NCBI RefSeq assembly: GCF_000419765.1
Contig: NZ_ATTQ01000008.1
Location: 241,922 to 305,921, forward strand
DNA length: 64,000 nucleotides
Direction of reading: 5' to 3'
From: Rhizobium mongolense USDA 1844
Lineage (GTDB): Bacteria > Pseudomonadota > Alphaproteobacteria > Rhizobiales > Rhizobiaceae
The notes below the pieces were generated by a model. That model made no database searches. It was not told where the DNA came from and saw only the letters and a program-made list of their open reading frames with translations. Of this stretch, positions 53,297 through 61,784 are shown in pieces; positions within the stretch are counted from its first letter, which is position 1, and each line of letters starts with the position of its first letter. The translations under genes and the position numbers were made by a program.

Positions 53297-54778
53297 CTAC
53301 ACTGCAAGCTTGCCGTCGAGATAGAGCTGCAAGGTCGCGCGGGTCCCCTTTTCCCACAGTGTTTTCAGGGCATGTGCAAAACGCTTGCGGAACAACTCGG
53401 ATTGCGACACCTCGCCGAAAATGTCGTCGAAGACGAGGAACGCCGCCGGATCGTCCTTTGCCTTCAGCGCGGCGGCATGGAGCCGGTCGGCACTAGCATC
53501 GTTGAAAACGATCTCCTTGCCGCTGTCGGTCGTGCCCGCGAAGTAACGGCACCAGAGAGCCGAAACCAGCGAAAGGCCGACGACATCCTTGCCCTGGCGC
53601 AGATTGTCGAGCGTGGATGGCAGGATGAATTTCGGCTGACGGTTCGAACCGTCCTGCGCCAGGCGCGGGATCGTGTCGGCGATCTTCGGGTTCAGAAGAC
53701 GGTGTTCGATCAGCGCGAAATAATCCTTGAGCGACGTATTCGGCACCGGCGGCACGATCGGGATGATCTCGTCGTTTTCGAGCTTGGCGAGGAAGGCGCG
53801 GATCAGCGGCTCTTCCATCGCGTCATGCACGAAATGGATGTCCATCAACGCCGCCGGATACGCGATCGCCGCATGGCCGCCATTGAGGATGCGTATCTTC
53901 ATATGCTCGTAAGGCGTGACATCCGGCACAAAGGTGACGCCGACTTTATCGAGCGCTGGCCGTCCGGCAGTAAACTTGTCTTCCAGCACCCACTGCTTGA
54001 ACTCTTCACAATAGACGGGCCAGTTGTCTTCAATACCGAAAGTATCCGTCAGCAAATCGATCTCGCGCTGGCCCGTTGCCGGCGTAATGCGATCGACCAT
54101 GGCATTCGGGAAGGCGACATTCGCCTTGATCCACACGGCAAACGCCGGATCGGAAAGCTCCGCCATACCCAAGACGGCGTTTCTGGTGACGGCACCGTTA
54201 TGCGGAATGTTGTCGCAGGACATAACGGTGAAGGGCACGATGCCCTTTTCCTTGCGTGCCTTGAGACCGGCAACGATAAGGCCGAAAACGGTTTTCGGCT
54301 CGGACGGGTTTTTTCCGTCCGCAGCAATCGCCGGATGCGATGGATTGAATTTGCCGGACGCGTCGATGAAGTACCCGCCCTCGGTGATCGTCAGCGAGAC
54401 AATGCGGATTGCAGGATCGGAGAGCTTGGCGACGATGGCTCCGGAATCGCCGACCGGCAGGATGTCGACCATCGGCCCCGTGACACGCGCCGCCGTCTTG
54501 TTGTTGTCCTGCTCCACGACCGTCGTCAGGAAGTCCTGCGCGGCAAGCTTCTCGCGCATTGCGGCGTCGGAAGGCAGCATGCCTGCGCCGATGATGGCCC
54601 AGTCGTGATCCTTTCCTTGATTGAAAAGATCATCGAGGTAGATGGCCTGGTGGGCGCGGTGGAAATTGCCAACGCCGAAGTGCACGATGCCGGCCGTAAG
54701 CGACGCTCGGTCATAAGCCGGGATTTCGGCCGTTTTAGCCGCATCGGTAAGCGTTGCCAGCGATAATTTGCACGTCAT
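53297..54778 (-). CDS. mtlK: mannitol 2-dehydrogenase
   Basis: A 493-residue long-chain polyol dehydrogenase. GIVHFGVGNFHRAHQAIYLDDL is the N-terminal NAD-binding segment in outline; the catalytic motif K-x5-N-x2-H is present as KIRILNGGHAAIAYPAALM. Family members oxidise mannitol to fructose and D-arabitol to D-xylulose. AGAGGA precedes the ATG. It follows smoK in the same direction, as in the S. meliloti sorbitol/mannitol locus. No short-chain sorbitol dehydrogenase (smoS) lies between smoK and mtlK here. Confidence 0.94.
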   Translation of the reverse strand: MTCKLSLATLTDAAKTAEIPAYDRASLTAGIVHFGVGNFHRAHQAIYLDDLFNQGKDHDWAIIGAGMLPSDAAMREKLAAQDFLTTVVEQDNNKTAARVTGPMVDILPVGDSGAIVAKLSDPAIRIVSLTITEGGYFIDASGKFNPSHPAIAADGKNPSEPKTVFGLIVAGLKARKEKGIVPFTVMSCDNIPHNGAVTRNAVLGMAELSDPAFAVWIKANVAFPNAMVDRITPATGQREIDLLTDTFGIEDNWPVYCEEFKQWVLEDKFTAGRPALDKVGVTFVPDVTPYEHMKIRILNGGHAAIAYPAALMDIHFVHDAMEEPLIRAFLAKLENDEIIPIVPPVPNTSLKDYFALIEHRLLNPKIADTIPRLAQDGSNRQPKFILPSTLDNLRQGKDVVGLSLVSALWCRYFAGTTDSGKEIVFNDASADRLHAAALKAKDDPAAFLVFDDIFGEVSQSELFRKRFAHALKTLWEKGTRATLQLYLDGKLAV

Positions 54779-54880
54779 GTTTCAGTCCTCTTGAGGTCTT
54801 GCGAAGCGGATCGGCCGCTCTGCGCTCAGCAAACCGGACGCTTTGCCCGGCCTGCATTCTCACCCCGCCCGGCATTTGTC

Positions 54881-55879
54881 TCAGATGGCGAGACCGCCCT
54901 CGTTGAATTTATGGATACGCGTCTTGTCGGGCGTCAGGTAGACGGTGTCCCCGGCCTTGGCCGGGAAATCGCCGCCACCGCGTGCAGTAACCGAGCCGAT
55001 ACCATCGACGTCGATATGCAGGAACGTGTCGGAGCCGAGATGCTCGGCGACGATCACCCTGCCCTTCCAGTCGCCGCTTTCGGTCGAAAGCAGCACATGC
55101 TCCGGACGCACGCCGATCGTATGCGCATTCAGCGCAGCCGCATTCTGACCGGTGATGAAATTCATCTTCGGCGAGCCGATGAAACCGGCAACGAAGAGAT
55201 TGCGCGGGCTCTTGTAGAGCTCCAGCGGCGAGCCCACCTGCTCGATGTTGCCGCGGTTCAGCACGACGATCTTGTCGGCCATTGTCATGGCTTCCACCTG
55301 GTCGTGGGTGACGTAGACCATCGTCGTCTTCAATTGCTGGTGCAGTTCGCTGATTTCGATGCGCATGTTGACGCGAAGTGCGGCATCGAGGTTCGATAAC
55401 GGCTCGTCGAAGAGGAAGGCCGATGGCTGGCGCACGATGGCGCGACCGATCGCGACACGCTGCCGCTGGCCACCGGAAAGCTGGCGCGGCTTGCGCTCCA
55501 GGTAATCCGTCAGGTTCAGGACGCGTGCGGCATCGCTTACCTTCCTGTCGATCTCGGTCTTGTCCATGCCCGCCATCTTCAATGGGAAGGCGATATTGTT
55601 GCGCACGCTCATATGCGGATAAAGCGCATAGGATTGGAACACCATCGCAAGCCCGCGCTCGGATGGCGCCTTTTCGGTCGCGTCCTTGCCGTCGATGACG
55701 ATCTTGCCGCCGGAAACGTCCTCCAGCCCGGCGATCAGCCTGAGCAACGTGGACTTGCCGCAGCCCGACGGGCCGACGAAGACGACGAATTCGCCGTCCC
55801 GGATGTCGAGATCGATCGAAGGGATGACCTTGGCTTCGCCGAAGACCTTCGAAACGCTCTGAAGGGTAATGCTGCCCAT
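54881..55879 (-). CDS. smoK: polyol ABC transporter ATP-binding protein
   Basis: A 332-residue UgpC/MalK-type ATPase. Walker A is [10 protein letters not shown]-loop FQSYALYPH, signature LSGGQRQR, Walker [13 protein letters not shown], then a TOBE regulatory region ([13 protein letters not shown]). It starts 18 bases after smoG. It energises the SmoEFG sorbitol/mannitol importer. Confidence 0.93.
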   Translation of the reverse strand: MGSITLQSVSKVFGEAKVIPSIDLDIRDGEFVVFVGPSGCGKSTLLRLIAGLEDVSGGKIVIDGKDATEKAPSERGLAMVFQSYALYPHMSVRNNIAFPLKMAGMDKTEIDRKVSDAARVLNLTDYLERKPRQLSGGQRQRVAIGRAIVRQPSAFLFDEPLSNLDAALRVNMRIEISELHQQLKTTMVYVTHDQVEAMTMADKIVVLNRGNIEQVGSPLELYKSPRNLFVAGFIGSPKMNFITGQNAAALNAHTIGVRPEHVLLSTESGDWKGRVIVAEHLGSDTFLHIDVDGIGSVTARGGGDFPAKAGDTVYLTPDKTRIHKFNEGGLAI

Positions 55880-55897
55880 GTTTCTCTCCCTGATGTC

Positions 55898-56728
55898 TTA
55901 TTTCACCGCGCCGAAGGTCAGGCCGCGGACGAGTTGTTTTTGTGAGAACCAGCCGAGGATCAGGATCGGCGCGATTGCCATTGTCGATGCTGCCGAAAGC
56001 TTGGCGTAGAACAGACCTTCGGGGCTGGAGTAGGAGGCGATGAATGCCGTCAGCGGCGCGGCTTTCGAGGCGCTGAGGTTCAGCGTCCAGAAGGCTTCGT
56101 TCCAGGCCAGTATGATGTTGAGGAGGAGCGTCGAGGCAATGCCCGGTATCGCCATCGGCGTCAGCACGTAGATGATTTCCTTGGCGAGCGATGCGCCGTC
56201 CATGCGCGCCGCCTCGAGGATTTCGCCAGGGATTTCCTTGAAGTAGGTGTAGAGCATCCAGACGATGATCGGCAAGTTGATCAGCGTCAGCACGATCACC
56301 AGTCCCATCCGGCTGTCGAGCAGGCCGAAATTGCGGAACATCAGGTAGATCGGAATCAGCGCGCCGACCGGCGGCATCATCTTCGTCGACAGCATCCACA
56401 TCAGCACGTCCTTGGTCCGCTTGGTCGGCGAGAATGCCATGGCCCAGGCGGCAGGGATCGCGATGATGAGGCCGATCAGCGTCGAGCCGAAGGAAATGAT
56501 CACCGAATTCATGAAGTGGCCGAGATAGTTCGACCGGCTCTGCACCTCCGCATAACTTTCCGTCGTCCAGTGGAAGAACAGGAACTGCGGCGGCGAGGCA
56601 ATCGCGTCGGCCTCCGACTTGAAGCTCGTAAGAAACGTCCACAGGATCGGGAAGAAGATCAGGATTGCCAGCGTCCAGGCGATCGCCGTCATGATCACCT
56701 TGCGTTGCGTTGTGACTTTTCTAGCCAT
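55898..56728 (-). CDS. smoG: polyol ABC transporter permease
   Basis: A 276-residue permease with six predicted helices and the loop EILEAARMDGASLAKEIIYVLTP. The ATG at 56728 follows GGAGG; the frame beyond is in smoF. It is 1 base from the smoF stop. Partner of SmoF in the sorbitol/mannitol importer. Confidence 0.92.
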   Translation of the reverse strand: MARKVTTQRKVIMTAIAWTLAILIFFPILWTFLTSFKSEADAIASPPQFLFFHWTTESYAEVQSRSNYLGHFMNSVIISFGSTLIGLIIAIPAAWAMAFSPTKRTKDVLMWMLSTKMMPPVGALIPIYLMFRNFGLLDSRMGLVIVLTLINLPIIVWMLYTYFKEIPGEILEAARMDGASLAKEIIYVLTPMAIPGIASTLLLNIILAWNEAFWTLNLSASKAAPLTAFIASYSSPEGLFYAKLSAASTMAIAPILILGWFSQKQLVRGLTFGAVK

Positions 56729-56729
56729 C

Positions 56730-57602
56730 TCAAGCCTCCAGATTCTTGCCGACAAGGCGGACAAGGAAGATCGCGACGATGTTGGCGAGGATGACCGCAA
56801 TGATACCGCCCGCCGAAGCGCCGCCGATATCGAACTGAAGAAGCGCCTGCGCATAGACGAGGTAGGTCAGGTTCGTGCTCTGCGTGCCCGGGCCGCCATT
56901 GGTGGTAACCAGGATTTCGGCAAAGACCGAGAGCAGGAAGATCGTCTGGATCAGGATCACCACCGTGATGGCGCGCGCCATATGCGGCAGAATGATATAG
57001 ATGAATCTCGATATCGCGCCGGCGCCATCCATTTCGGCAGCTTCCTTCTGCTCCTCGTCCAGCGACTGCAGAGACGTGAGCAGGATCAGCGTCGCAAACG
57101 GCAGCCACTGCCAGGCGACGATCAGAATGATCGAGAACAACGGTGCGTTTGCCAGCCAGTCATAGGGCTGCAGTCCGAGCGCCTTGGCAAGATGCGCAAA
57201 GAGCCCGTTGACCGGGTTCATGAACATGTTCTTCCAGACAAGCGCTGCCACCGTCGGCATGACGAAGAACGGTGCAATCACCAGGATGCGCACGATGCCC
57301 TGGCCATAGATGTCCTGGTCGAGCAGCAAGGCGAAGGCGATACCGCCGACCACGGTGATGATCAGCACGCCGAGCACCAAAAGCAGCGTATTGGTGAGCG
57401 CTGCGAAAAAGGCCGGATCGGACAGGAAGTAGCTGTAGTTCAAAAAGCCGACGAAGCTCTCCATTCCCGGGCTGAGAAGGTTGTAGTTCAACAGTGAGAA
57501 GTAGATCGTCATCGCAAGCGGGACGATCATCCAGGCGAAGAGAAGCACGACGGACGGTGCGATCATCATTCGCGCTGCGGAGCGGGTGTGTAACGTTGCC
57601 AT
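56730..57602 (-). CDS. smoF: polyol ABC transporter permease
   Basis: A 290-residue MalF-like permease with six hydrophobic segments and the EAA loop EQKEAAEMDGAGAISRFIYIILP. Its start is 132 bases after smoE, and the gap contains a terminator-like hairpin, so smoF expression is probably lower than that of the binding protein. Confidence 0.92.
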   Translation of the reverse strand: MATLHTRSAARMMIAPSVVLLFAWMIVPLAMTIYFSLLNYNLLSPGMESFVGFLNYSYFLSDPAFFAALTNTLLLVLGVLIITVVGGIAFALLLDQDIYGQGIVRILVIAPFFVMPTVAALVWKNMFMNPVNGLFAHLAKALGLQPYDWLANAPLFSIILIVAWQWLPFATLILLTSLQSLDEEQKEAAEMDGAGAISRFIYIILPHMARAITVVILIQTIFLLSVFAEILVTTNGGPGTQSTNLTYLVYAQALLQFDIGGASAGGIIAVILANIVAIFLVRLVGKNLEA

Positions 57603-57656
57603 GGCGATGACCGATCCTGTTTCGAGGGGCGTCTGGCTGCAGGGCAGCTAAGAAAA

Positions 57657-57692
57657 AGGGGCCGCCGACGCTATTCGGGCATTCGGCGGCCC
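57657..57692 (-). terminator. intercistronic terminator-like hairpin between smoE and smoF
   Basis: On the minus strand after smoE, GGGCCGCCGA / TCGGCGGCCC form a 10-bp stem (14-base loop) followed by CCTTTTTCTT. It looks like an intrinsic terminator that would stop part of transcription before smoF, a common way to make more binding protein than channel. Confidence 0.75.
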
Positions 57693-57734
57693 AGAGGGGT
57701 GGGAGGTCAACAATCCCACCGTCTCAGGAGGTTA

Positions 57735-59045
57735 TTATTTGATGTAACCAGCCTTGGTCATTTCGCGGGTCGTCAGTTGCTGCGCGCTCTGCAGCGCTTG
57801 GTCGACCGAGACCTGGCCGGCGAGAGCCGCGGAGAACTGCTGGCCGACGGCCGTGCCGATGCCCTGGAATTCCGGGATCGCCACAAACTGGACGCCGACA
57901 TAGGGAACCGGCTTTACGGTGGGCTTTGTCGGGTCAGCCGCATTGATGGAGTCCAGCGTCATCTTCGCGAAAGCCGCAGCCTTCTGGTATTCCGCGTTCT
58001 CATAGAGCGAGGTACGCGTGCCGGGAGGTGCGTTCAGCCAGCCTTCCTTCTCGGCGACGAGCTTGGTGTAATCCTTGCTCGTTGCCCAGGCGACGAACTT
58101 CTCAGCTGCTTCGACCTTCTGCGAGCTCGCCGGGATGGCAAGGCTCCAGGCCCACAACCAGTTGCCACGCTTGCCGAGACCCTTGTCGGGCGCCAGTGCA
58201 AAACCGACCTTGTCGGCAACCTTCGATTCCTTCGGGTTGCTGACGAAGGAGGCCGCAACGGTGGCGTCGATCCACATGCCGCACTTGCCGGTCTGGAAGA
58301 GCGCCAGGTTTTCGTTGAAGCCGTTCGATGAAGCGCCGGGAGGGCCGGCTTCCTTCATCAGGTCGACGTAGAAGGTGAGCGTGTCCTTCCACTCCGGCTG
58401 GTCGAACTGGGGTTTCCAGCTCTCATCAAACCAGCGGGCGCCGAAGGAGTTCGACATCGCCGTCAGGAAGGCCATGTTTTCGCCCCAGCCGGCTTTGCCG
58501 CGCAGGCAGATGCCGTAGATTTCCTTATCCTTGTCGGTGATCTTCTTCGCAGCGTCGGCGATGAAGTCCCAGGTCGGCGCGTCGGGCATCTTCAAACCGG
58601 CGGCGTCGAAGAGGTCCTTCCGATACATGACCATCGAGCTTTCACCGTAAAACGGCGCCGCATAGAGCTTGCCGTCTACAGTCAGGCCGCTGCGAATGGC
58701 CGGCAGCAGGTCATCGGCGTCATAGTCGGCGCCCAGGTTGTCGAGCGGCTGGAGCCAGCTCTGCTTTGCCCAGATCGGGACCTCATAAGTGCCGATCGTC
58801 AGAACGTCGTACTGGCCGCCCTTGGTCGCGATGTCAGTCGTGACCTTCTGACGCAGAACGTTCTCTTCGAGGGTAACCCATTCAAGGTCGATGTCGGGAT
58901 TCTTCGCCTTGAAGTCATCCGTCAGCTTCTGCATCCGGATCATGTCGCCGTTGTTGACGGTCGCGATCGTCAGCGTTTCCGCCGAAGCCATGCCCGCAAA
59001 CGCCAATGCTGAGCAGGCGCCCAGCAGAATAGTTCTCAATGTCAT
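57735..59045 (-). CDS. smoE: polyol ABC transporter substrate-binding protein
   Basis: A 436-residue periplasmic receptor of the SBP_bac_1 family. Signal peptide about residues 1-22 (LLGACSALAFAGMASA), then ETLTIATVNNGDMIRMQKLT, as in SmoE/MtlE sorbitol-mannitol receptors; later YVGVQFVAIPEFQGIGTAVG. The ATG at 59045 follows GGAGG; upstream frame to 59102 is not used. First of smoEFGK-mtlK. TTGCTC/GAGCAA repeats lie just upstream. Confidence 0.92.
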   Translation of the reverse strand: MTLRTILLGACSALAFAGMASAETLTIATVNNGDMIRMQKLTDDFKAKNPDIDLEWVTLEENVLRQKVTTDIATKGGQYDVLTIGTYEVPIWAKQSWLQPLDNLGADYDADDLLPAIRSGLTVDGKLYAAPFYGESSMVMYRKDLFDAAGLKMPDAPTWDFIADAAKKITDKDKEIYGICLRGKAGWGENMAFLTAMSNSFGARWFDESWKPQFDQPEWKDTLTFYVDLMKEAGPPGASSNGFNENLALFQTGKCGMWIDATVAASFVSNPKESKVADKVGFALAPDKGLGKRGNWLWAWSLAIPASSQKVEAAEKFVAWATSKDYTKLVAEKEGWLNAPPGTRTSLYENAEYQKAAAFAKMTLDSINAADPTKPTVKPVPYVGVQFVAIPEFQGIGTAVGQQFSAALAGQVSVDQALQSAQQLTTREMTKAGYIK

Positions 59046-59080
59046 ATCTTCCTCCCAGAAGATGGGTATGAGCATTCGCT

Positions 59081-59094
59081 TTGCTCGTGAGCAA
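59081..59094. promoter_or_regulatory. SorC-type operator upstream of smoE
   Basis: TTGCTC-GT-GAGCAA, 6-base perfect arms, 36 bases upstream of smoE, within a cluster of further half-sites (TGAGCA at 59069; CGTGAG-N6-CTCACG at 59086-59103). The same half-site occurs at 59181 and 60267, suggesting one regulator. Confidence 0.7.
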
Positions 59095-59180
59095 TTACTC
59101 ACGACAGAGCATGGAATGTCAATTAGAATCGTTGCTGCGATTGCGAAACGACAAGCTATCTCATTGATTTTAAATTTGAT

Positions 59181-59209
59181 ATTTTTTGCTCAAGACGTGA
59201 GCAAAAAAT
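59181..59209. promoter_or_regulatory. SorC-type operator at the end of the sorC gene
   Basis: ATTTTTTGCTC-N7-GAGCAAAAAAT, 11-base perfect arms, covering the sorC stop codon about 135 bases upstream of smoE. A terminator is unlikely because no T-run follows the GC stem on the minus strand (the run there is A). It looks like an upstream binding site for the SorC regulator. Confidence 0.65.
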
Positions 59210-60143
59210 CGGCAGTCTGTTCATCTGTGATCAGACTGTTGATTTGACGGCCAACAATTGCGGCCCTTATCGCCTTGAATTTGCGCTTGCCTTTGGCGAT
59301 TCCAATGACTGTCGAGGTTTCGCGTGAAGGAATCGAGGCCGACGCGACGCGCTCGTTGATCGGATTATCGAGAAGCCTGCCCTGCTCGTCGAAAATCCAG
59401 CCGCAGATTTCGCCGACGGCCCCCTCGCGCATCAGCTCCATCATCTCGTCCTTCTCCAGGAAGCCGTCGACGCAGAGTGGGCCGTCGATGCCCAGTTCGC
59501 CAATACCGACAAAGGTCACATCGGCTTGTGCGCTGATTGCAAGCGTGTAGCGCACCAGTTGCTGGCCATGGAGCAATTCACGCTCCTTGGCCGAAGTGAC
59601 GAGCACCGGCAGCGGCATCGGGAAGTGCCGCGCCTTCACCGCATCCGCCATGCTGAAGATGACATTGTAATAGGCGGCTGATCCGTCCGGCGTGATGTTG
59701 CCCGTCAGCGAAACGATGCGATGATTCGGACATTCGATCGTCGGCAGCTGATCGACGGCAGCTTTCAGCGTGCGGCCGGTTCCAACCGCGAGCACGATCG
59801 GATCCGGCCGCTTGAGCCATCGCTCGATCTCAGCAGCCGCCGCTTCGGCGATGCCGACCGTCCTCGATGAAGACCCCGGATCGCTCGGCACGACCTCGAC
59901 ATGCTTGAGGTCGAATTTCTTGCGCAGCTGGTTGGCGAGCTCGAGGCAGGCAGCAATTGGATGATCGAGCCGCACTTTGATGAGTTTTTCGGCGACCGCC
60001 AGCGACACCAGGCGCTGAGCTGATTGCCGCGAGATACCCATCGCAGAGGCGATCTCGTCCTGCGTGCGCCCAGCCACGTAATAAAGCCAGCCCGCACGCG
60101 CTGCGTCGTCCAGCCGTCCAGGTGTCTCGGTTCTTTTCGCCAT
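59190..60143 (-). CDS. SorC family regulator of the polyol locus
   Basis: A 317-residue SorC/DeoR-like regulator. N-terminal HTH YVAGRTQDEIASAMGISRQS (residues about 22-41) and a sugar-binding isomerase-like domain (LAVGTGRTLKAAVDQL, IVSLTGNI, FVGIGELG). It lies immediately upstream of smoE in the same direction and is the local regulator of the sorbitol/mannitol genes. Inverted repeats with TTGCTC/GAGCAA-type half-sites occur both before its own gene and before smoE. Confidence 0.88.
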   Translation of the reverse strand: MAKRTETPGRLDDAARAGWLYYVAGRTQDEIASAMGISRQSAQRLVSLAVAEKLIKVRLDHPIAACLELANQLRKKFDLKHVEVVPSDPGSSSRTVGIAEAAAAEIERWLKRPDPIVLAVGTGRTLKAAVDQLPTIECPNHRIVSLTGNITPDGSAAYYNVIFSMADAVKARHFPMPLPVLVTSAKERELLHGQQLVRYTLAISAQADVTFVGIGELGIDGPLCVDGFLEKDEMMELMREGAVGEICGWIFDEQGRLLDNPINERVASASIPSRETSTVIGIAKGKRKFKAIRAAIVGRQINSLITDEQTADFLLTS

Positions 60144-60266
60144 TGAGGTCTACCGCGCGTAAAATGGGCCGGCTTTCTGCCGGACGAATATCTTTGAGTC
60201 TGTGCCGCGCCAGATCAGAACAAAATTGAGCAAAAGTCGAGTGCATTGAGAAAATGCAACGCCGTA

Positions 60267-60284
60267 TGAGCGAAAATTCGCTCA
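60267..60284. promoter_or_regulatory. SorC-type operator upstream of the sorC gene
   Basis: TGAGCGAA-AA-TTCGCTCA, 8-base perfect arms, at the stop of exoD about 125 bases upstream of the SorC start. A further half-site TTGAGCAAAA lies at 60226-60235. Together they suggest autoregulation. Confidence 0.65.
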
Positions 60285-60941
60285 GGCGAACCAGTTTGTG
60301 ACGAAGAAGATCGCAGCCTTGATAAGGCCGTAGATCACACCGCCAACGACGGTCAGTGAAATACCGGCCATGACCATTCCAAACGCCGAAAAGAGACCGT
60401 CCTTGCCCAATATGCCGAAGGAAAACAGGCAGATGGTAAAAGCCGGCAGGATGTTGCCGAGCGGGATCGGCAGCGTCAGGATGACCGCAAGAACTAGGCA
60501 GAGAAAGCCCACAAGGTATTCGGCAGGTGGCTCGACGAGGAAAGAAAGCCGCGGCTGCAGCATGCGCTCGGCAAAGGTGAGCCAACGGTGGATGCGCGAG
60601 ACGATCGCTTCGAAATCCTCGCGCTTCATCGAGCGGCCGGCAATGACCTTCGGTAACCATGGCTTCAGCCCGAATGTCAGCTGCGCTGCGAGAAAGAGTA
60701 GTGGCGCACCGAGGATTGCGGAGGTTCCCGGCGGCGTCGGCACCAGATTGGGAATGGCAAAGACCAGCATGAGCGCACCGGTCGCACGGTCGCCCATCAC
60801 CTCGAAAAGATCGCCGATCGAAATGCGCTCACGGCTCCTGTCGCCCGCAAGCTGCCTCAGGATGGCCGAGAGCCGTCGCCCCCTCGGGCGCGAACTCCTG
60901 ATAAAACGCCTGCGTGATGTCTCCATTTCCTCGATTGTCAT
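60282..60941 (-). CDS. exoD: ExoD family exopolysaccharide synthesis protein
   Basis: A 219-residue inner membrane protein. After a basic N terminus (RRRFIRSSRPRGRRLSAIL) come the ExoD signatures ISIGDLFEVMGDRATGALML and PNLVPTPPGTSAILGAPLLF, then LPIPLGNILPAFTICLFSFG and a C-terminal hydrophobic region. ExoD affects exopolysaccharide production and alkaline tolerance in Rhizobium; the mechanism is unclear. Start ATG at 60941; ATG 60926 is an alternative. It is divergent from the two-component system. Confidence 0.88.
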   Translation of the reverse strand: MTIEEMETSRRRFIRSSRPRGRRLSAILRQLAGDRSRERISIGDLFEVMGDRATGALMLVFAIPNLVPTPPGTSAILGAPLLFLAAQLTFGLKPWLPKVIAGRSMKREDFEAIVSRIHRWLTFAERMLQPRLSFLVEPPAEYLVGFLCLVLAVILTLPIPLGNILPAFTICLFSFGILGKDGLFSAFGMVMAGISLTVVGGVIYGLIKAAIFFVTNWFA

Positions 60942-61124
60942 AGCGTCCCGGATCGTCGGCTTGCGACTAATACCATCCCAGTGTGAATCTTCTCTGTCGA
61001 ATGCGCCGCCATCATGGCCGTGGGGGTTCTGGATCACGGCCATTACATGGCGATTTTTCGCCGGCACCCCTCGCTTGACCCTCAGCAAAAAGCAGCGCTA
61101 CTGCTCTTGGCAAGGAGACATTGC

Positions 61125-61784
61125 GTGCGCATTCTTTTGGTTGAAGACGACGGGATGATTGGGGAAGCGGTGCGCGATCACGTTGCAGCGGCCGGTCATG
61201 CGATCGACTGGATGTGTACGATCGGCGATGCTGAAGCCGCTGCAGGCTCCGTCGACTACGGTCTGATCCTGCTTGATCTGCAGCTTCCCGACGGCAGAGG
61301 CATCGATTTCCTGAAACGGTTGCGTGACAACGGCATGGCAATGCCGGTGATAATCCTCACTGCGCGCGACCAGATTTCCGATCGCATCGAGGGACTGAAC
61401 GCCGGCGCCGACGACTACCTCGTCAAGCCGTTCGATCTCGGAGAATTGCAGGCCCGCATCATGGCTGTCGCGCGCCGCTACGACGCCAATCCAAGGACTA
61501 TCATCCGCATTGCCGATATCGAGATCGACCGGCCGCAGCACAGGCTTGCCATCGCCGGCGAGCCGGTCGTGCTGACGAGCCGCGAATGGGCTGTGCTCGA
61601 TCTGCTCATCGCCCGTCCGGGCGCAATTGTGCCGAAGGACCGGATCGAGGAAGCCCTTTATGCCTTCGGCTCGGAGATCGAAAGCAATACGGTTGAGGTC
61701 TATGTCAGCCGGCTGCGCAAGAAGATCGGTCGCGACAGGATCAAGACCGCCCGCGGCATCGGCTACACGCTGGCGGAAGCATGA
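61125..61784 (+). CDS. OmpR family response regulator
   Basis: A 219-residue response regulator. Receiver: acidic pocket EDD (residues 7-9), phospho-acceptor D51 (LILLDLQLPDG), T in ILTARD and K in YLVKPFDLGE. The C-terminal winged helix is REWAVLDLLIARPG to GRDRIKTARGIGYTL. Start GTG at 61125 follows AAGGAG; the frame upstream is divergent promoter DNA. Its stop overlaps the start of the kinase by 4 bases. Confidence 0.93.
   Translation: MRILLVEDDGMIGEAVRDHVAAAGHAIDWMCTIGDAEAAAGSVDYGLILLDLQLPDGRGIDFLKRLRDNGMAMPVIILTARDQISDRIEGLNAGADDYLVKPFDLGELQARIMAVARRYDANPRTIIRIADIEIDRPQHRLAIAGEPVVLTSREWAVLDLLIARPGAIVPKDRIEEALYAFGSEIESNTVEVYVSRLRKKIGRDRIKTARGIGYTLAEA

Noticed and set aside
53084..56642. 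Open frames of 560 and 577 codons opposite or out of frame to mtlK and smoK
   Set aside because: They result from high GC at third positions; no domain or signal features, while mtlK and smoGK are unambiguous.
59181..59209. A/T-flanked inverted repeat as a terminator for sorC
   Set aside because: On the minus strand the stem is followed by A residues, not a T-run, and the half-site recurs at other promoter-proximal places, so an operator is the better reading.
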